Source: Stakelama marina
Lineage (GTDB): Bacteria > Pseudomonadota > Alphaproteobacteria > Sphingomonadales > Sphingomonadaceae
Length of the DNA stretch: 64,000 bases
NCBI RefSeq assembly: GCF_018122655.1
Contig: NZ_JAGRQC010000003.1
Span: 124,001-188,000, forward strand
Reading direction: 5' to 3'
In this document: positions 10,794-19,859 of the stretch, piece after piece
Layout of the letters: each line of letters opens with the position of its first letter
Numbering within the stretch: position 1 is the first letter of the stretch
Translations under genes and position numbers: made by a program
The notes under the pieces: model-generated
The model's database searches: none
What the model was told of the DNA's origin: nothing
The model's input: only the letters and a program-made list of their open reading frames with translations

Positions 10794-10822
10794 GATATGC
10801 GAACGACCCCGCGCATCGTCAA
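10794..10822 (-). promoter_or_regulatory. Predicted groES-groEL promoter
   Basis: On the minus strand TTGACG (10822-10817) and CATATC (10799-10794) are separated by 17 bases. That is a good housekeeping-type -35/-10 pair. The CIRCE element begins eight bases downstream of the -10 box and so would cover the transcription start, the usual HrcA arrangement. Confidence 0.6.
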
Positions 10823-10865
10823 CGGGTTTCGCGACAAATTTTTTACGCTTTTGCCCGACGCGCGA

Positions 10866-12281
10866 TCAACCGCGCGACGGCTGCGGCAAAAGCCCGATCC
10901 GGGCACGCATCGCCCAGCGTGCGCCGAGCAGGAGCGCAACGACCGCAAGCCCGGTCGCCAGACCGATCCAGATACCGGTACCCTGCCATCCCAGTCCAAA
11001 TCCGAACAGGATCGCGGCACCGAACCCGGCGACCCAATATCCCAGCCCCGCAAGCACCATGGGAATGCGCGTGTCCTGCAGCCCGCGAAGCACGCCCGCC
11101 GCCACCGCCTGCGCACCGTCGAACAGCTGGAACGCAGCGGCAATGCTCAGATAGCGCACGGCAAGCGCGACGGTGTCGGCATCGCCGCTGCCGCCCGCCA
11201 GATAGGCATGGACGAACAGTCGCGGCCAGATGAGAAGCGCCAGCGCCGCCAGCCCCATGAAACCGATACCCAGCGCCAGCGCGGTCCGCCCTGCGAGTGC
11301 GATCCATGCGGCATCGCGCGCACCATAGGCCATGCCGACGCGAATCGTCGCCGCCTGCGCGATGCCGTAGGGCACCTGAAAGGTGATCGCCGCGATCTGC
11401 ATCGCCACGGCATGGGCGGCGACCTCGGTCACGCCGATCAATCCCATCAGGAAGGTCGCCGCGCTGAAGATCGCGCCTTCGAAGGTCATCGTGATCGCGA
11501 TCGGGACGCCAAGGCGCACCATCTCCACCAGCCGCGACCATTCGGGCCGCCACCATTTGCCGAACAGCCGGTATCGCCGCAGCTTCGCATCGCGCAGCAG
11601 GATCAGCGCATAGGCACCCAGCATCAGGTATACCGTCGCGACGCTGGCGATCGCCGCGCCGGTAAGGCCGAGCCGCGGAAAGCCCAGATTGCCGAATACC
11701 AACAGCCAGTTGCCGATAATATTGGCAACCAGGCCGAAGGCGGTGACCGCCATCGCCCAGTGCGGCCGGCCGAGCGCCGAAACGGTGATCCTGAGCACAT
11801 TGCCTGCAACCGCCGGGATCATCGAGATCAACAGGATGCCGAGATACCGCCCCGCCTGCGCCGATGCACCCGGGTCCTGCCCCATCCAGCCCAGCAGCGT
11901 GCCGCCATGCGCCAGAAGCGCCATCATCGGCAGCGAGGCGATGACCGACAGCCAGATCGCCATGCGGAACGACCGGCGCACCTCTCGCACTGCATGGCGC
12001 TTTCGCCCCAGTTCCGCGGCGATCACCGGCGCCGCGGCGTTGACCAGACCGATCAACGCGAACAGCAGCACCGCATAGAGATAGACGCCGAGCGTCGCGG
12101 CGGCGAGCGCATGCGACCCGAGCCGCGCGACGAAGATTACGTCGCTCGAATAGATCGCCATCTGCAGCAGATTCGCGCCGACGAGCGGCGCGCTCAACCG
12201 GACGAGCGCACCCAGCTCGCGCCGCCAGCCGGCGGGCGGACCGGCGACGAGTGGCCGGGCGGGGGGAGCAAACGCATCCAT
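10866..12281 (-). CDS. MATE family efflux transporter
   Basis: 471 residues, about 12 transmembrane helices in two homologous halves, of the NorM/DinF multidrug and toxic compound extrusion family. Such transporters expel cationic drugs or metabolites using a Na+ or H+ gradient. Typical family elements are the start of helix 1 (RLSAPLVGANLLQMAIYSSDVIFVARLG) and the repeat-half counterpart around VRLGVPIAITMTFEGAIFSAATFLMG. The start ATG at 12281 precedes a proline-rich leader. It stands alone, divergent from sppA and pointing toward groES. Substrate unknown. Confidence 0.92.
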   Translation of the reverse strand: MDAFAPPARPLVAGPPAGWRRELGALVRLSAPLVGANLLQMAIYSSDVIFVARLGSHALAAATLGVYLYAVLLFALIGLVNAAAPVIAAELGRKRHAVREVRRSFRMAIWLSVIASLPMMALLAHGGTLLGWMGQDPGASAQAGRYLGILLISMIPAVAGNVLRITVSALGRPHWAMAVTAFGLVANIIGNWLLVFGNLGFPRLGLTGAAIASVATVYLMLGAYALILLRDAKLRRYRLFGKWWRPEWSRLVEMVRLGVPIAITMTFEGAIFSAATFLMGLIGVTEVAAHAVAMQIAAITFQVPYGIAQAATIRVGMAYGARDAAWIALAGRTALALGIGFMGLAALALLIWPRLFVHAYLAGGSGDADTVALAVRYLSIAAAFQLFDGAQAVAAGVLRGLQDTRIPMVLAGLGYWVAGFGAAILFGFGLGWQGTGIWIGLATGLAVVALLLGARWAMRARIGLLPQPSRG

Positions 12282-12414
12282 GGCCGCGCGCGCTTAGCAG
12301 CTTGCAAGGGTTCGCGCTCCGCCAAAATCGCCGTATTGCCCTGGTAACACTCCAGCTTTACGCACCCGGTGCGGTACAGTAGGCAGGATCGGGATTGATG
12401 CGGGAGATTGTTCG

Positions 12415-14301
12415 GTGAAGCTGGTCAAGGGCGCCTGGAAGATACTGGTCGGCATCAAGGACGCGCTCGTCCTGCTGCTGCTCCTTCTGTTCTTCGGCGC
12501 GCTGTTCGCGGCGCTTTCGGCGCGTCCGCATGCGGCGTCGATCCATGACGGCGCGCTGCTGCTGTCGCTCGACGGCACGATCGTCGAACAGCCCAAGGAG
12601 GTCGCCCCCTTCGCGATGTTGACGGGCGGCCAGACAGCCAATGAATACCGCTTGCGCGACGTCGTTCGCGCACTCGACAAGGCGAAGGGCGACAACCGGG
12701 TAAAGGCGGTCGTGCTCGACCTCGACCGGTTCATGGGCGGCTATCCGACCGCGATCAGCGACGTCGCCGACGCCGTCCAGCGCGTGCGCGACAGCGGCAA
12801 GCCGGTGCTCGCCTATGCCACCGCCTATACCGATTCGGGCTATCGCCTCGCCTCCGCCGCAAGCGAGGTCTGGACGAGCCCGATGGGCGGCGTGGTGCTG
12901 CGCGGCCCCGGCGGATCGCAGCTCTACTACAAGGGACTGATCGACAAGCTGGGCATCAACGCGCATGTCTATCGCGTCGGCACGTACAAGTCGGCGGTCG
13001 AGCCCTATATCCGCTCCGATCAGTCGGAGCCCGCGAGGCGCGCGGCGGAAGCGCTCTACGGATCGATTTTCGACCAGTGGCGCGCCGGGATCGAAAAGGC
13101 ACGGCCCAAGGCGAAGATCGAACCTTTCCTCACCGACCCGGCGAGCGCGATCAAGGCGACGCAGGGCGACCTCGCCAAGGCGAACCTCGCCGCCGGCATG
13201 GTCGACAAGCTGGGCGACCGGGTGGCGTTCGGCAAGCGCGTGGCACAGATCGTCGGCACCGACGACGACAAGCCGGCGGGCAGTTTCAAGACGATCAGCT
13301 ATGACGACTGGGTGAGCGCCAATCCGCTGCCCAAAGGCGGCGCTGCGATCGGCGTGGTGACGGTGGCCGGAGAGATCGTCGACGGCAAGGGCGGACCGGG
13401 CACCGCGGCGGGCGACACGATTTCGAAGCTGGTCCTCGACGGGCTCGAAAAGAAGAATCTGAAGGCGCTGGTCGTGCGTGTCGATTCGCCGGGCGGTTCG
13501 GCGCTGGCGTCGGAGGAAATCCGTCAGGCGATCCTCCAGGCCAAGGCGCAGGGCCTGCCGGTGGTGACCTCGATGGGATCGCTGGCGGCGAGCGGCGGAT
13601 ATTGGGTATCGACCGCGGGCGACGAAATCTTCGCCGAACCCAACACGATCACCGGGTCGATCGGCATTTTCGGCATCATCCCGACCTTTGAAGGCACGCT
13701 GAAGAAAATCGGCGTCAATGCCGACGGCGTGAAGACGACGCCGCTCAGCGGGCAGCCGGATATCTATGGCGGAACCAACGAACAGTTCGACGCGGTGCTG
13801 CAGGCGCAGATCGAAAGCGGATATCGCCGCTTCATCTCGCTGGTCGCCAAGTCGCGCCACATGACGCCGCAGCATGTCGACGAGATCGGCCAGGGCCGCG
13901 TATGGATCGGCGGCACCGCGCATCAGTTGAAGCTGGTCGACAAGTTCGGCGGCCTCGACGATGCCATCGCCGAGGCGGCACGGCGCGCCAAGCTGGACCC
14001 CGACAAGGTCCATGCCGTCTATCTGGAGAAGAAGCCGAGCGAATGGGCCAGGTTCGTCGAACAGTTCGCCAATAAGGGTGACGACGACGACAGCGTCGAT
14101 CGCGGTTCGACCGACCTGTTCGCCAAGCTGTCGGCCGAGCGCCGCGCGACCTTCGCGCATGCGCTGGGCGACGCCAGGCGGCTGGTGCGCGGCGGGACCG
14201 TCCAGGCGCGCTGCCTCGTCTGCACGGGCTTCGGCCCGCCGACGGTGACGGCGAAGGACGAAAAGCTGATGGACGTGCTGATCGACCGTTTCATGCAATG
14301 A
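12415..14301 (+). CDS. sppA: Signal peptide peptidase SppA, 67 kDa type
   Basis: 628 residues, the long double-domain form found in Gram-negative bacteria. An N-terminal membrane anchor ([18 protein letters not shown], about residues 21-40) is followed by two ClpP/crotonase-like S49 domains. The catalytic Lys (GTYKSAVEP, residue 192) lies in the N-terminal repeat and the nucleophilic Ser ([10 protein letters not shown], residue 393) in the C-terminal repeat, as in E. coli. It degrades cleaved signal peptides at the inner membrane. The start is GTG at 12415, with CGGGAG upstream. The TGA overlaps the next ATG by four bases. Confidence 0.95.
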   Translation: MKLVKGAWKILVGIKDALVLLLLLLFFGALFAALSARPHAASIHDGALLLSLDGTIVEQPKEVAPFAMLTGGQTANEYRLRDVVRALDKAKGDNRVKAVVLDLDRFMGGYPTAISDVADAVQRVRDSGKPVLAYATAYTDSGYRLASAASEVWTSPMGGVVLRGPGGSQLYYKGLIDKLGINAHVYRVGTYKSAVEPYIRSDQSEPARRAAEALYGSIFDQWRAGIEKARPKAKIEPFLTDPASAIKATQGDLAKANLAAGMVDKLGDRVAFGKRVAQIVGTDDDKPAGSFKTISYDDWVSANPLPKGGAAIGVVTVAGEIVDGKGGPGTAAGDTISKLVLDGLEKKNLKALVVRVDSPGGSALASEEIRQAILQAKAQGLPVVTSMGSLAASGGYWVSTAGDEIFAEPNTITGSIGIFGIIPTFEGTLKKIGVNADGVKTTPLSGQPDIYGGTNEQFDAVLQAQIESGYRRFISLVAKSRHMTPQHVDEIGQGRVWIGGTAHQLKLVDKFGGLDDAIAEAARRAKLDPDKVHAVYLEKKPSEWARFVEQFANKGDDDDSVDRGSTDLFAKLSAERRATFAHALGDARRLVRGGTVQARCLVCTGFGPPTVTAKDEKLMDVLIDRFMQ

Positions 14302-14864
14302 TCGCCATCCGCGTCGCGGAACCGGGCGATGCCGATGCCATCGCCGCGATCTATGCCCCCTATGTCGAGGGCGGGCACGTCTCGTTCGAAAGCGAGGCAC
14401 CCGACGCCGCGGCGATGCGCGCGCGGATCGAAAGGCATCGCGGCTTTTATCCCTGGCTGGTCGCGGAAATTGTGGAGGAAGGCGCCGAACCACGCATCGC
14501 GGGCTATGCCTATGCCGGGCCGTTTCGTGACCGTCCGGCGTATCGCTATATCTGCGAAGCCTCCATCTACATCGCGCACGACGACACCCGGCGCGGCGTG
14601 GGGAGCCTGTTATACAGCGCGCTGATCGCCACGCTGCGCGCGCAGGATTTCACCCGGGCCATCGCCGTGATCGCGATGCCCAACGACGCATCGATCCGCA
14701 TCCACGAGGCAGCCGGGTTCGAACGATCGGGTGCGATCCGCGAGGCGGGGTTCAAGCATGGCCAGTGGATCGACATCGGTTTCTGGGTGGCAAAGCTGAA
14801 CGAAAGCACCATCCCGCCGCCCGAACCCAAGCCGTTCAGCGAGGTCGGGCTGGTACGGTCCTGA
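14298..14864 (+). CDS. GNAT family N-acetyltransferase, phosphinothricin acetyltransferase-like
   Basis: 188 residues. The single GNAT domain shows the PAT/Bar-like pattern: IRVAEPGDADAIAAIYAPYV at the start, the GYAYAGPFRDRPAYRY strand, and the acetyl-CoA loop DDTRRGVGSLLYSALI. The C-terminal HEAAGFERSGAIREAGFKHGQWIDIGFW is typical of this subgroup. Relatives acetylate phosphinothricin or methionine derivatives. The true substrate here is unknown. The start overlaps the sppA stop (ATGA), so it is translationally coupled to sppA. Confidence 0.88.
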   Translation: MIAIRVAEPGDADAIAAIYAPYVEGGHVSFESEAPDAAAMRARIERHRGFYPWLVAEIVEEGAEPRIAGYAYAGPFRDRPAYRYICEASIYIAHDDTRRGVGSLLYSALIATLRAQDFTRAIAVIAMPNDASIRIHEAAGFERSGAIREAGFKHGQWIDIGFWVAKLNESTIPPPEPKPFSEVGLVRS

Positions 14865-14891
14865 GCTTCCGCTCCCGCTCGCCCTCCCCGC

Positions 14892-14953
14892 ACTCAGGCT
14901 GAGCCCGTCGAAGCCGGGCGGCTGCCCCACCCTTGGGCAGGCTCAGGGTGAGC
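14892..14953. repeat. Imperfect palindromic intergenic repeat
   Basis: It lies between two convergent genes. Arms 14892-14905 (ACTCAGGCTGAGCC) and 14940-14953 (GGCTCAGGGTGAGC) match at 11 of 14 positions when paired. The interior contains GAGCCCGTCGAAGCC and a smaller hairpin, CTGCCC with GGGCAG. The wording resembles a dispersed intergenic repeat common in Sphingomonadales and Xanthomonadales. That is recalled, not searched. It may also serve as a bidirectional transcript end. Confidence 0.55.
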
Positions 14954-14980
14954 GCGAATGCATCCGCTTGGCTCGCGCGC

Positions 14981-15613
14981 CTAGCGCTGGCCGCGATAGG
15001 CCGGAAGCGACAATTTCCACTGGATCGCGGCGCCGCGCAGCACGAAACCCGCAAGCGCGGCGACAGCGGCGGCAAGCGGCGTCGATACATCGCACAACCC
15101 GAGCACGACATACAGGCTGGAAGCGAGCGCCGCTGCGGTGACATAAAGTTCGGGCCGCATCAGGATCGACGGTTCGTTGGCCAGCATGTCGCGGATGATA
15201 CCACCGACACAGGCGGTCACGATGCCCATGACCATTGCCGGAATGGGCGGAATGCCGAATGCGAGCGCCTTTGCCGCGCCGAACACCGCATAGGCGGACA
15301 GCCCCATCGCATCGAGCCAGGCAAAGACCTTTCCCTGCCAGAACCCTTCGGGCGTCAGCCACACGATCAGCGCGGCGGCAAGGCATATGCCCGCGACGAG
15401 CCGGTCATGCACCCAGAAGACAGGCGCCCCGATCAGAAGATCGCGCACCGTGCCGCCACCGACACCGGTAATCAGCGCGAAAAAGGCGGCGGTGACGAAG
15501 GTCTGCGCGCTGCGCGTCGCCGCCACCGCGCCGGTCGCCGCGAACACGGCGATCGCGATCAGGTCGAGCCACGGCAGCAGCGGGCCGATCTGCCAGGCGG
15601 GAAGCGTCTCCAT
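14981..15613 (-). CDS. TRIC-type (UPF0126/YadS) membrane channel protein
   Basis: 210 residues with seven predicted membrane helices arranged as two similar halves. Each half carries the glycine-rich GVGGGTVRDLL / CVGGIIRDML signature of the UPF0126 family. Prokaryotic TRIC homologues are trimeric monovalent-cation channels, though other members are thought to move small metabolites such as glycine. The start ATG at 15613 (METLPAWQIG) is chosen because the open frame further upstream lacks membrane character and runs toward the divergent DUF1275 gene. Confidence 0.87.
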   Translation of the reverse strand: METLPAWQIGPLLPWLDLIAIAVFAATGAVAATRSAQTFVTAAFFALITGVGGGTVRDLLIGAPVFWVHDRLVAGICLAAALIVWLTPEGFWQGKVFAWLDAMGLSAYAVFGAAKALAFGIPPIPAMVMGIVTACVGGIIRDMLANEPSILMRPELYVTAAALASSLYVVLGLCDVSTPLAAAVAALAGFVLRGAAIQWKLSLPAYRGQR

Positions 15614-15704
15614 CGCCCGCGCCCTTAGACATTTCGCGAAGGCGTGCAACCATTGCGCGAAGATGGGCTGGAAATGCGCGGCCATATGCGCGAAAAGGCG
15701 CGCG

Positions 15705-16358
15705 ATGCAACGCTATCCCATGCCCGTCATCGGCGTCGCCATCCTGCTCGCAGCGCTTGCCGGTTTCGTCGATGCGCTGGCCTATGCGAGCCTTGGCGGC
15801 TTCTTCGCCTCGTTCATGAGCGGCAACACGACGCGTATCGGCGTGTCGCTCGGCACGTCCGAATATCGCGACGCGGTCATCGCCGGATCGCTGATCCTCA
15901 GCTTTCTGAGCGGCGTCGTATTATCCTCGGTAATCAACCATGCCTGGCCGCGCTGGAAGGGCGTCAGCGTGATGGTCGCCGTCACGTTGCTGCTCGCTGC
16001 GGCGGCGGTGACCGACTGGCTCGGCCCGCGCCCGGTGGCGCTGCTGTTCCTTGCCGCGGCGATGGGCGCCGAAAACGGCGTCTTCGCGTTCGGCGGCCAT
16101 ATCCGCATCAACATCACCTATATGACCGGCACGCTGGTGCGGTTCGGGCAGAAGCTCGGCTGCGCACTGATGGGCGTCGGCGGGCGCTGGGAATGGCTGC
16201 GCGACCTGCTGCTATGGGTCGGCTTCTTCTGCGGCGTGCTGGGCGGATCGTTCACCTTCACCGACTATGGCGAGTGGGCGTTCTGGGCGGCGCCCGCCGC
16301 AGCGGCGGTCCTGACGCTGATCATCGCCCTACTGCCGCGCCGGCATTTTCAGGAATAG
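15705..16358 (+). CDS. DUF1275 (YoaK) family membrane protein
   Basis: 217 residues with about six transmembrane segments. Family signatures are FVDALAYASLGGFFASFMSGNTTR near the N-terminus and AFGGHIRINITYMTGTLVRFG in the centre. YoaK-family proteins are inner-membrane proteins of unresolved function. Starts at 15663, 15705 and 15720 are all possible. 15705 gives a short basic leader before the first helix. It is divergent from the TRIC gene with about 90 bases between them. Confidence 0.85.
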   Translation: MQRYPMPVIGVAILLAALAGFVDALAYASLGGFFASFMSGNTTRIGVSLGTSEYRDAVIAGSLILSFLSGVVLSSVINHAWPRWKGVSVMVAVTLLLAAAAVTDWLGPRPVALLFLAAAMGAENGVFAFGGHIRINITYMTGTLVRFGQKLGCALMGVGGRWEWLRDLLLWVGFFCGVLGGSFTFTDYGEWAFWAAPAAAAVLTLIIALLPRRHFQE

Positions 16359-16439
16359 ATGAGGGGGTAGGCAGGGACGTGTCGTCGTTGTTCGCCCAGT
16401 AGCCGACGTAAGGATCAACGGCAGCAGGGCCAGACGTGA

Positions 16440-16928
16440 TTATGGCCTGCTCCCATACCGTTGCTTCCCGGCTTTTCTCATGTCGTCGAGCGTTTGGCCT
16501 GGTGCTGGCGTCAAATATGCAGTCGCGGGGGGCATTGCTGCCGAACATTGCGGCGGCTCATGACCTCCTTGAACTGTGAGGATGTTATAGCCGCCCTCGG
16601 TATTGCGTCGCAGCCACCACTTTTTCGTCCCCAAATCACTGCGCCAGTAGGTGTGCTGGACGGAAAGGGCCGTGATTTTTTTCGCGCCGATTTTGCCTTT
16701 ATTTACGCGCGTAATCTTGAGGTCGATAAAGTATGGCCACGACATGAGGATATTGCCATCTCCGAGGTTCGGAGGGTCGCTGGGGGTTTGACCGACGATT
16801 TTACCGAAAACCAAGACGTCGAAACACCTCTCAGCGGCAGGTTTTTGAGGAAATGTTTGTGCCGCCATTGTGCAACTCGCAATCAGGCAAGCGCATAAGG
16901 CTGTGGCGATGGATCGTACTCCCACCAT
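16440..16928 (-). CDS. Putative lipoprotein, unknown function, atypical base composition
   Basis: 162 residues. A basic start and hydrophobic core lead to a lipobox-like LIASC near residue 19, so a lipid-anchored envelope protein is likely. No domain is recognised in the rest, which contains a Trp-rich strand (TYWRSDLGTKKWWLRR) and ends with a short polar tail. The DNA is visibly AT-richer than all its neighbours, with runs such as seven T in a row, and codon choice differs accordingly, so recent acquisition is plausible. ATG 16928 is used. A TTG at 16964 and a GTG at 16925 with GAGG upstream are alternatives. Confidence 0.6.
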   Translation of the reverse strand: MVGVRSIATALCACLIASCTMAAQTFPQKPAAERCFDVLVFGKIVGQTPSDPPNLGDGNILMSWPYFIDLKITRVNKGKIGAKKITALSVQHTYWRSDLGTKKWWLRRNTEGGYNILTVQGGHEPPQCSAAMPPATAYLTPAPGQTLDDMRKAGKQRYGSRP

Positions 16929-16977
16929 GCCTCGTATATTTCTGATTGTCCGCTCCCTATCCAACAGCTGGCGCCTC

Positions 16978-17394
16978 CTATTCGCCGATCAGATGCAGCG
17001 CGACGCGGCGGCGCTGCGGGGCGCGGCGATGTTCGAACAGATAGATGCCCTGCCACGTGCCGAGCACCGGACGGCCGCCGGCCACGGGTATCGACAGGCT
17101 AGTCGCGCTCAGCGCCGACCGCAGGTGCGCGGGCATGTCGTCGGGGCCTTCGTCGTCATGTTCATAGGCATCGCTTTCGGGCGCGATGCGGGCGAAATAG
17201 GCCTCCAGGTCGCGCCGCGCCGCCGGCGCCGCATTTTCCTGAATCAGCAGCGATGCCGAGGTATGACGGACGAACAGCGTCAGCAGACCTTGCACGATCC
17301 CGCTGTCCGCCGCCCAGTCCGAGACATGACCGGTACATTCCCACAGCCCCTGCCCGCTCGTTTCGATCGTGATCTCGGTTGCAGCCTGTCGCAT
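16978..17394 (-). CDS. YjbQ/UPF0047 family protein
   Basis: 138 residues, the usual length. The motifs TLFVRHTSASLLIQENAAP and LGTWQGIYLFEHR define UPF0047, a small trimeric fold. Family members show weak thiamine-phosphate synthase activity and are often labelled secondary thiamine-phosphate synthase, but the physiological role is unsettled. The start is the ATG at 17394, with GAAAGGAAGA just upstream. It is divergent from the nitronate monooxygenase gene, 58 bases apart. Confidence 0.9.
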   Translation of the reverse strand: MRQAATEITIETSGQGLWECTGHVSDWAADSGIVQGLLTLFVRHTSASLLIQENAAPAARRDLEAYFARIAPESDAYEHDDEGPDDMPAHLRSALSATSLSIPVAGGRPVLGTWQGIYLFEHRRAPQRRRVALHLIGE

Positions 17395-17452
17395 CGTCTT
17401 CCTTTCGCTTAGCAGCTTGCCCGATCCACCCTCGCGACGCTACGGCACTGAT

Positions 17453-18484
17453 ATGACCAGCACTTCCACTGTCGGCGAGGAACGCCTCGCCCGCCGCATG
17501 GCCCGCGGCTGCGAATTCCTGGGCACCGATGTCGCCATCATGGGCGGCGCGATGTCCTGGGTATCCGAACGCAATCTGGTGGCCGCGATATCCAATGCCG
17601 GCGGGTTCGGCGTGATCGCGTGCGGCGCGATGACGCCCGAACTGCTCGATGCCGAGATCGCGGGCACGAAGGAGCGCACGACGAAGCCGTTCGGCGTCAA
17701 CCTGATCACCATGCACCCGCAGCTGTTCGAGCTGATCGAGGTGTGCAGGCGCCACGATGTCGGCCATGTCGTCCTCGCCGGCGGCCTGCCGCCCAAGGGG
17801 GCGATCGAGGCGATCAAGAATACCGGCGCGAAGCTGATCTGTTTCGCACCCGCGCTCGTCATGGCGAAGAAGCTGATCCGGTCGGGCGTCGACGCGCTGG
17901 TGGTCGAGGGCAACGAGGCGGGTGGCCATATCGGCCCCGTATCGACGTCGGTGCTGGCGCAGGAAATCCTGCCCGAAGTGGCAGGCGACATTCCGGTATT
18001 CGTCGCCGGCGGTATCGGCCGGGGAGAGGCGATCGCCGGATATTTGGAAATGGGCGCGGCGGGCGTACAGCTCGGCACGCGCTTCGTCTGCGCCACCGAA
18101 TCAATCGCGCATGAGAATTTCAAGAAGGCGTTCATCCGCGCCTCCGCCCGCGACGCGGTGACGAGCGTGCAGATCGACCCGCGCCTGCCCGTCATTCCGG
18201 TTCGCGCGCTGAAGAACGCCGGCGGCGAGCTGTTCACGAAAAAGCAGCGCGAAGTCGCACAGGCGCTCGACGAAGGCGCGGTCGAAATGGCCGAGGCGCA
18301 GCTCCAGATCGAACATTACTGGGCAGGTGCGCTTCGGCGGGCGGTGATCGACGGCGATGTCGAGCACGGATCGGTGATGGCCGGACAGTCGGTCGGCATG
18401 GTCAAGGCCGAGGAACCGGTCGCCGACATCATCGCCGCGCTGATGGCCGAAGCGGCGTCGGCGCTCGAAAAGCGGCAGGACTGA
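17453..18484 (+). CDS. Nitronate monooxygenase family FMN protein
   Basis: 343 residues forming a TIM barrel of the 2-nitropropane dioxygenase/NMO family. It uses FMN to oxidise alkyl nitronates, or the toxin propionate-3-nitronate, to carbonyl compounds and nitrite. Visible signatures are AIMGGAMSWVSERNLVAAISNAGGFGVIA at the N-terminus, EGNEAGGHIG with the active-site His region, and the FMN-phosphate loop FVAGGIGRGEAIAGYLEMGAAGVQLGTRF. The ATG at 17453 starts the conserved region. An upstream frame reaching 17369 would overlap the divergent yjbQ start. Confidence 0.92.
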   Translation: MTSTSTVGEERLARRMARGCEFLGTDVAIMGGAMSWVSERNLVAAISNAGGFGVIACGAMTPELLDAEIAGTKERTTKPFGVNLITMHPQLFELIEVCRRHDVGHVVLAGGLPPKGAIEAIKNTGAKLICFAPALVMAKKLIRSGVDALVVEGNEAGGHIGPVSTSVLAQEILPEVAGDIPVFVAGGIGRGEAIAGYLEMGAAGVQLGTRFVCATESIAHENFKKAFIRASARDAVTSVQIDPRLPVIPVRALKNAGGELFTKKQREVAQALDEGAVEMAEAQLQIEHYWAGALRRAVIDGDVEHGSVMAGQSVGMVKAEEPVADIIAALMAEAASALEKRQD

Positions 18485-18602
18485 TCGCTGGGACTTTGCG
18501 CGCTCTTGCGGAGCCGCTAGCGTTCTCGCGCGTTCCTGATCCTCGCACCCCGTCCGGGGCGCGGTACGGGCACCGAGAAACGAACAGGGGAATTTCGCGC
18601 GC

Positions 18603-19814
18603 ATGAGCGATCACGTGGTCATCGGCGTTGCGATCGGGCTTGGCCTGATCGTGGCGCTGACATTGATGTTCGCGCGGTTCGCGCGCAGCGAATCCTGGCT
18701 CGCCACGGTCACGCCGCTGGCGTCGATCATCGGCAGCGGCTTCCTGATCTGCGGGCCGTTGCTGGCACGCGAATTCGGCGCATTGGCAGCGCCCGCGATG
18801 ATCGCGCTGCTGCTGCTCGCCTATGGTGTCGGGTCGATCGTGCGCTTCAACATCGCAGCGGCCGAACCCTATCTGACCGAGGCGCGGTTCAACGATCCCG
18901 TCGCGTGGACGGCGCGCGTCGCGCAGGGCGTGCTCGCCGCCGCCTATGCCGTATCGGTCGCCTATTATCTGAAATTGCTGGCGATGTTCATCCTGCGCGC
19001 GGTCCATTCCGAATCGGAACTGCTCGCCAATGTCATCGTCACCGCGATCATCGCCGTCCTGACCGCACTCGCCTTTACCGGCGGGCTGCGCCGGGTGGAG
19101 CGCGTGGCCGATGCGAGCGTGTCGCTGAAGCTCGGCCTGATCGCAGGAATGCTCGCCGCGCTCGCGCTCGACTGGATCCGTACCGCGGGACCGGAGACGC
19201 TGCCGCCCGTCAACGTCTCCTGGAACAGCGTGCTGTTGCTCCTCGGCCTGCTCATCACCGTGCAGGGGTTCGAGACATCGCGCTATATGGGCGAAAGCTA
19301 TGATCGCAAGACGCGCATCCGCACGATGCGCAACGCGCAGCTGATCTCATCGGTCATCTATGTCCTATTCCTTGTCCTGCTGACGCCCCGCCTCGGCCAG
19401 GCGGCGGGCACGGAAGGCGTGGCGGGCGTGCTCGACGTGATGGAATCGGTCGCGCCGTTCCTTGGCGCGTTCGTGCTGGCAGCGGCGGTAACCAGCCAGT
19501 TGAGCGCTGCGGTCGCCGATTCGATCGGATCGACGGGACTTGCCATCGAACTGTCGCGCCAACGCCTGACGGTGGCGACGGGCTTCCTGCTCGCCGGCGC
19601 GCTCGCCATCCTCGTCACCTGGACGACCGATTCGTTTCAGGTCATCGCCGTCGCGTCGCGCGCATTCGCGCTGTTCTATGCCTTTCAATGCGCCATCGCC
19701 TTCATCATCGGACGCAAGGAAGGCAAGGCGGGGCCGGTCCAGCTGACCTTCTTCGCGGTGGTCGGCGCGCTTTGCATCCTTGCCGCCGCCGCCGGCGCGC
19801 CGGCCGAGGGCTGA
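18603..19814 (+). CDS. APC-like multi-spanning membrane protein
   Basis: 403 residues, almost entirely hydrophobic, with about 11 membrane helices. The N-terminal LASIIGSGFLICGPLLAREFG has the unwound-helix glycine motif (GSGF) of LeuT-fold amino acid/polyamine transporters. The loop GFETSRYMGESYDRKTRIRTMRNAQ also resembles APC permeases, so a LeuT-fold transporter is the best guess. The substrate is unknown. The ATG at 18603 lies shortly after AGGGGAA. It is followed after 45 bases by ptsP and may be co-transcribed with it. Confidence 0.72.
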   Translation: MSDHVVIGVAIGLGLIVALTLMFARFARSESWLATVTPLASIIGSGFLICGPLLAREFGALAAPAMIALLLLAYGVGSIVRFNIAAAEPYLTEARFNDPVAWTARVAQGVLAAAYAVSVAYYLKLLAMFILRAVHSESELLANVIVTAIIAVLTALAFTGGLRRVERVADASVSLKLGLIAGMLAALALDWIRTAGPETLPPVNVSWNSVLLLLGLLITVQGFETSRYMGESYDRKTRIRTMRNAQLISSVIYVLFLVLLTPRLGQAAGTEGVAGVLDVMESVAPFLGAFVLAAAVTSQLSAAVADSIGSTGLAIELSRQRLTVATGFLLAGALAILVTWTTDSFQVIAVASRAFALFYAFQCAIAFIIGRKEGKAGPVQLTFFAVVGALCILAAAAGAPAEG

Positions 19815-19859
19815 TCCTTGTCATTGGCGCGGGATGCGGCAATCTGATAGCGAGTGACC

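Noticed and set aside
10698..12347. 549-codon plus frame opposite the MATE gene, beginning inside groS and the CIRCE region
   Set aside because: Composition dominated by Arg, Gln, Asp and His, with no membrane segments. It is an antisense shadow.
12358..14493. 711-codon minus-strand frame opposite sppA
   Set aside because: The sppA frame has both catalytic residues and a GNAT gene coupled to it. The opposite frame has none.
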